48,822 bases of DNA from Funiculus sociatus GB2-C1 (GTDB lineage Bacteria; Cyanobacteriota; Cyanobacteriia; Cyanobacteriales; FACHB-T130). The stretch is from positions 1 through 48,822 of the forward strand of contig NZ_JAMPKJ010000047.1 in the NCBI RefSeq assembly GCF_039962115.1, given 5' to 3'. A program made the position numbers and the translations under genes. The notes below the pieces were generated by a model. It searched no databases. It had not been told where the DNA came from and saw nothing but the letters and a program-made list of their open reading frames with translations. Shown one piece after another: positions 45,708 to 48,822 of the stretch; position 1 is the stretch's first letter, and each line of letters starts with the position of its first letter.

Positions 45708-45810
45708 TTCGGATTGGGGATTGGGGACTGGGGATTGGGGATTGGGGATTGGGAATTGGGAAAAAGCCTTACCTAGTCCCTAATTCCCAGCCCCTAGTCC
45801 CCAGTCCCCT
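45708..45810. repeat. G-rich/C-rich inverted dispersed repeat, copy 2
   Basis: ggggattg and ggggactg units (45713-45758), then aaaaagccttacctag, then C-rich units (cctaattcccagcccc, tagtccccagtcccc) to 45810. Same layout as copy 1 at 38742. Its C-rich arm overlaps the last codons of the small membrane protein gene on the minus strand. Confidence 0.85.
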
Positions 45811-46021
45811 TATAAAGATATGCCCGCCGCCAGAGGGCAAAAGCCATGATGAGAGTGGGAAGAAAGACGAGTATAAGCGCGATCGCTTGTAATGGATCGT
45901 TCCCTAGAAACATCGCTCCTGTTGCTGGAATAGGAATATAAGGCCCAGCATACTTAATCAAAATCGACAGCACAGCTGACAGAAGTAGCACCTTGAGAAC
46001 AAATCCAGCCTGAGTTGTCAT
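45794..46021 (-). CDS. small two-helix membrane protein
   Basis: A 75-residue protein with two hydrophobic segments, AGFVLKVLLLSAVLSILIKY (5-24) and ALILVFLPTLIMAFALWRRA (48-67), separated by a loop GPYIPIPATGAMFLGNDP. Typical of small conserved cyanobacterial membrane proteins; no function known. The final residues (KGTGD) and the stop lie in the C-rich arm of a dispersed repeat, so the repeat has replaced the gene's original end. No strong ribosome site precedes the ATG at 46021. Confidence 0.65.
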   Translation of the reverse strand: MTTQAGFVLKVLLLSAVLSILIKYAGPYIPIPATGAMFLGNDPLQAIALILVFLPTLIMAFALWRRAYLYKGTGD

Positions 46022-46182
46022 ACAACTTAATATATAAAGACTAAAGTACGGCTATACGGATGTTTGTAGGGGTAGACACCGAACCCAGACTTACGCATCC
46101 TCTTTTTTACAATAGCTAAGAGAGCCTCACCATATTATCAGTCTCGAAGCTCTAAAAGCTTACTCACCCGAAGACAGCAAAA

Positions 46183-46211
46183 AGCTTTCAGCAAGTAGAA
46201 ATCTGAAAGCT
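46183..46211 (+). promoter_or_regulatory. hairpin in the ftsH leader
   Basis: agctttcag and ctgaaagct form a perfect 9-bp stem with an 11-nt loop, 42 bases before the ftsH start. It is not followed by a T tract, so a leader structure affecting translation or stability is more likely than a terminator. Confidence 0.5.
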
Positions 46212-46253
46212 ACTCTTGTTTTCTTGCAAACATTTAAGAGGTTCGTATCTACA

Positions 46254-48194
46254 ATGCCTGTTGAAAATAATAAAAAGCGATCGCTTAAACCCTCCCGACC
46301 GAGGCAAATTGGCGGCGGATTACTGATTCTGTTCACAATCCTTGTACTGCTAAACTTTATCATTCCTAGCTTTGGGCCTCGGTTGCCGCAGGCTTCCTAT
46401 AGCGACTTTATCAATCAAGTACAAAGTGGCAAAGTTGACCGTGCGATTGTTGGCAACGATCGAATTGAGTATTCACTCAAAACCGATGCCAATGCAAATG
46501 AATCTGCACCGAGTCAAGTATTTGTCACCACTCCAGTAGCACTCGATTTAGATTTGCCGAAAATTCTGCGCGAACATAATGTAGATTTTGCCGCACCTGC
46601 ACCAAATAATAATGGCTGGATCGGAACGCTACTGAGTTGGGTTGTTCCACCGATAATTTTCTTTGGTATCTGGGGTTGGTTGATGAACCGGGGTGGTGGT
46701 GCTGGTGGCGCTGCCTTAACGGTAGGAAAAAGTAAAGCGCGAATTTACTCAGAAGGCAGCACTGGCATCAAGTTTAATGACGTTGCTGGTGTCGATGAAG
46801 CCAAAATGGAACTGCTAGAAATAATAGATTTCCTGAAAAACGCTGGTAAGTACACCCGACTGGGAGCGAAAATTCCCAAAGGCGTTCTGCTAGTAGGCCC
46901 TCCGGGAACGGGAAAGACACTTTTAGCGAAAGCGATCGCAGGCGAAGCTGGCGTTCCTTTCTTCAGCATCTCTGGTTCCGAATTCATCGAGCTATTCGTC
47001 GGCGTAGGTGCTGCACGAGTCCGCGACTTATTTGAACAAGCCAAAAAACAAGCTCCCTGTATCGTCTTCATCGACGAATTAGATGCACTGGGTAAATCTC
47101 GCGGCGGTGCGAATGGTTTTGTCGGTGGCAACGATGAGCGCGAACAAACCCTCAACCAGTTGCTCACCGAAATGGATGGTTTTGATGGCAATACTGGCGT
47201 GATTATCGTCGCCGCCACAAACCGCCCAGAAGTGCTTGATCCAGCGTTACGCCGCCCCGGACGTTTTGACCGACAAGTGTTGGTAGATCGACCGGATAAG
47301 ATTGGTAGAGAAGCGATTTTGAACGTCCACGTCAGAGGTATTAAATTAGCTCCTGATGTCGATTTGGTAACAATTGCAGCTCGTACTCCCGGCTTTGCTG
47401 GTGCCGATCTAGCTAACTTAGCGAATGAAGCTGCACTACTGGCGGCACGTCAGAACCGCGATGCTGTAGTGATGGCAGATTTCAACGAAGCAATTGAGCG
47501 GGTTGTTGCTGGATTAGAGAAGCGATCGCGCGTACTTAATGAAATTGAGAAAAAGACCGTCGCCTATCACGAAGTTGGTCACGCTATTATCGCCGCTATG
47601 ATGCCAGGAGCCGGTAAAGTGGAGAAAATCTCCATCGTGCCGCGTGGCGTGGGAGCGCTGGGTTACACTCTGCAAATGCCGGAAGAAGACCGCTTCTTGA
47701 TGGTGGAAGATGAAATTCGCGGTCGCATTGCCACTCTCTTAGGTGGACGCTCATCAGAAGAAATAATCTTTGGTAAAGTGTCTACAGGTGCCAGTGACGA
47801 CATCCAGAAAGCAACAGATTTGGCAGAACGTGCTGTCACTCTCTACGGCATGAGCGATGAATTAGGGCCAGTTGCTTTTGAGAAAACACAACAACAGTTT
47901 ATCGAAGGTTACAGCAACCCCCGTCGTGCAATTAGTCCCAAAGTGGCTGAAGAAATCGATCGGGAGGTAAAGGAAACAATTGATGCAGCACACCACATCG
48001 CCTTAGCAATTCTGGATAAGAATCGGGACTTGCTGGAAGAAACAGCGCAAACCCTCTTACAGAAAGAAGTTTTGGAAGGTTCTGCACTGCGAGAGCAGCT
48101 AAAACTTGCTAAGGTTCCAGCCAAAATGGATGAATGGTTGCGTACTGGCAAACTTCCCGAAGGCACGCAGTTGATGCAAACAGTCATTAGTTAG
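46254..48194 (+). CDS. ftsH: ATP-dependent zinc metalloprotease FtsH
   Basis: A 646-residue membrane AAA protease for quality control, in cyanobacteria including turnover of damaged photosystem II subunits by some paralogues. Two transmembrane helices (about 20-42 and 112-136) flank a short external domain. The AAA module has Walker A GPPGTGKT (about 214-221), the pore motif [20 protein letters not shown], Walker [13 protein letters not shown] and the SRH region [12 protein letters not shown]. The protease site is HEVGH (about 439). The start at 46254 is supported by AAGAGG and by the family start; the frame is open to 46224. Which of the four cyanobacterial FtsH paralogues it is cannot be settled here. 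Confidence 0.96.
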   Translation: MPVENNKKRSLKPSRPRQIGGGLLILFTILVLLNFIIPSFGPRLPQASYSDFINQVQSGKVDRAIVGNDRIEYSLKTDANANESAPSQVFVTTPVALDLDLPKILREHNVDFAAPAPNNNGWIGTLLSWVVPPIIFFGIWGWLMNRGGGAGGAALTVGKSKARIYSEGSTGIKFNDVAGVDEAKMELLEIIDFLKNAGKYTRLGAKIPKGVLLVGPPGTGKTLLAKAIAGEAGVPFFSISGSEFIELFVGVGAARVRDLFEQAKKQAPCIVFIDELDALGKSRGGANGFVGGNDEREQTLNQLLTEMDGFDGNTGVIIVAATNRPEVLDPALRRPGRFDRQVLVDRPDKIGREAILNVHVRGIKLAPDVDLVTIAARTPGFAGADLANLANEAALLAARQNRDAVVMADFNEAIERVVAGLEKRSRVLNEIEKKTVAYHEVGHAIIAAMMPGAGKVEKISIVPRGVGALGYTLQMPEEDRFLMVEDEIRGRIATLLGGRSSEEIIFGKVSTGASDDIQKATDLAERAVTLYGMSDELGPVAFEKTQQQFIEGYSNPRRAISPKVAEEIDREVKETIDAAHHIALAILDKNRDLLEETAQTLLQKEVLEGSALREQLKLAKVPAKMDEWLRTGKLPEGTQLMQTVIS

Positions 48195-48278
48195 GATAGC
48201 GTTTCTCCCTGGGTGGAGTATATCGCAATTGAGACCTTCGGGCGACCTTGGTAGGGACATGGCAATGCCCATCGGTGT

Positions 48279-48345
48279 CAATTTAAGCCCCGGCGAATGG
48301 AATTCGCGGCTACAAAAACGAAGTCCGCCTGCGCGGACTAACGGA
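48279..48345. repeat. dispersed repeat with agtccgc-ctgc-gcggact hairpin
   Basis: Contains gaatggaattcgcggctac, then aaaacgaagtccgcctgcgcggact with perfect 7-bp arms at 48322-48339. This phrase is a familiar cyanobacterial intergenic repeat family. Confidence 0.7.
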
Positions 48346-48361
48346 TCAAGGGATCAAGATC

Positions 48362-48383
48362 TGACGGGGTGACAACCCCGTCA
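48362..48383. terminator. perfect 9-bp hairpin downstream of ftsH
   Basis: tgacggggt and accccgtca pair around a gaca loop, 168 bases after the ftsH stop. No T-run follows on the plus strand (caaaagc), so it is an uncertain terminator and may instead be another dispersed palindrome. Confidence 0.45.
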
Positions 48384-48466
48384 AAAGCTCTACCTGTAGC
48401 AGATTTAGCCACATTGCGGTAAAAAAAGATGGGGTAATGTTTGTTAAAAAGCCCCACCTGTTGAAA

Positions 48467-48688
48467 ATGATTCCTCAATTTTACCAAATCCATCTCCAAC
48501 AGCAACTGAAAAATACCGAATATCTGACTCTAAAACTGTTGATCTATCTTCTGCAATCTCACAAACAGGTCAGTATGGAATTACTGGCAACGTTAATGCC
48601 TTATCCAATTCAATCTGAAAGTCGCAGGCGCAGCTTACAAAGATTCCTCAAATTGGACAGCCTGCAAATTGAACCCCTGTTCCTCTGA
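48467..48688 (+). pseudogene. truncated IS4-family transposase
   Basis: The 73-residue product begins MIPQFYQIHLQQQLKNTEYL and continues LLIYLLQSHKQVSMELLATL and PYPIQSESRRRSLQRFLKL. This is the N-terminal region of the cyanobacterial IS4-type transposases, which run to about 350-400 residues with a DDE core. Here the frame stops right after IEPLFL; the following frames do not resume the family sequence before the window ends. It is therefore a 5' fragment. The ATG at 48467 matches the family start; an upstream ATG at 48437 adds ten residues. Confidence 0.7.
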
Positions 48689-48822
48689 TTCAAATCATTT
48701 TACATTTTAGGGAGCATCCCGGTTTTGCAAGAATATCAAACAGATAGGAGTTCGTTGAGGTAAGCGCAACGTAGTTTGAGCATTTGACTCACATTTTTGG
48801 CTAACCACTGCGCTCCAGAAAT

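Overview
The window is a piece of cyanobacterial chromosome. HIP1-type GCGATCGC octamers are scattered throughout. The gene set is cyanobacterial: DUF1818, an ethylene-receptor-like histidine kinase, a cyanobacteriochrome-type GAF protein, a TMEM165/GDT1 manganese exporter, a giant Ser/Thr-His multi-kinase, and a pentapeptide protein. The many G-rich and purine-rich dispersed repeats, MITE-like elements and transposase remnants suggest a large-genome, probably filamentous lineage; that placement is inference.

Left part (1-12.9 kb): first come remnants, the C-terminal piece of an OLD/Toprim-type ATPase and the first ~53 codons of a disulfide oxidoreductase. They are followed by an accessory block read only on the minus strand: isochorismatase-type hydrolase, small secreted protein, secreted alpha/beta hydrolase, DUF6130, HSL-type esterase, a 770-residue fusion of an Asp-nucleophile alpha/beta hydrolase with a flavin monooxygenase, MOSC, DUF302, SDR, cupin and a DsbA-like protein. 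The block looks like a detoxification or small-molecule-catabolism island. It adjoins a two-component pair (NarL-type regulator overlapping a 1999-residue Ser/Thr-kinase/AAA/GAF/PAS/His-kinase), a plausible but unproven controller.

19-21 kb is a gene graveyard: an IS transposase tail, a frameshifted ion-channel gene, and a type I restriction methylase (hsdM) broken by frameshift, stop and internal deletion and joined to the channel remnant.

21-31 kb is mostly housekeeping: ABC1/UbiB kinase, mannose-1-phosphate guanylyltransferase, LytR-CpsA-Psr protein, pentapeptide protein, GDSL esterase, rpoZ, DUF1818, tRNA-Pro(GGG) behind a consensus promoter, and a metallophosphoesterase.

31-36 kb is the most interesting segment. 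A 1343-residue multi-PAS histidine kinase has an ETR1-type ethylene-binding membrane domain with all key ligand residues. Directly downstream on the same strand is a stand-alone 185-residue GAF protein with both cysteines of DXCF cyanobacteriochromes at the canonical 28-residue spacing. In Synechocystis SynEtr1/UirS these two sensory modules sit in one polypeptide; here they appear split over adjacent genes. The kinase also carries a 42-residue in-frame insertion of dispersed-repeat DNA inside its ATPase domain.

36-48.8 kb: small membrane protein, SdhA/FrdA flavoprotein, a yybP-ykoY manganese riboswitch with a mutually exclusive terminator hairpin in front of the Mn exporter gene, TPR protein, a basic-tailed unknown protein, DUF39 homocysteine-biosynthesis protein, Rpn/DUF4351 nuclease, AI-2E-type permease, FtsH, and a truncated IS4-type transposase. 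Two related copies of a G-rich/C-rich inverted repeat and two MITE-like elements lie in the spacers.
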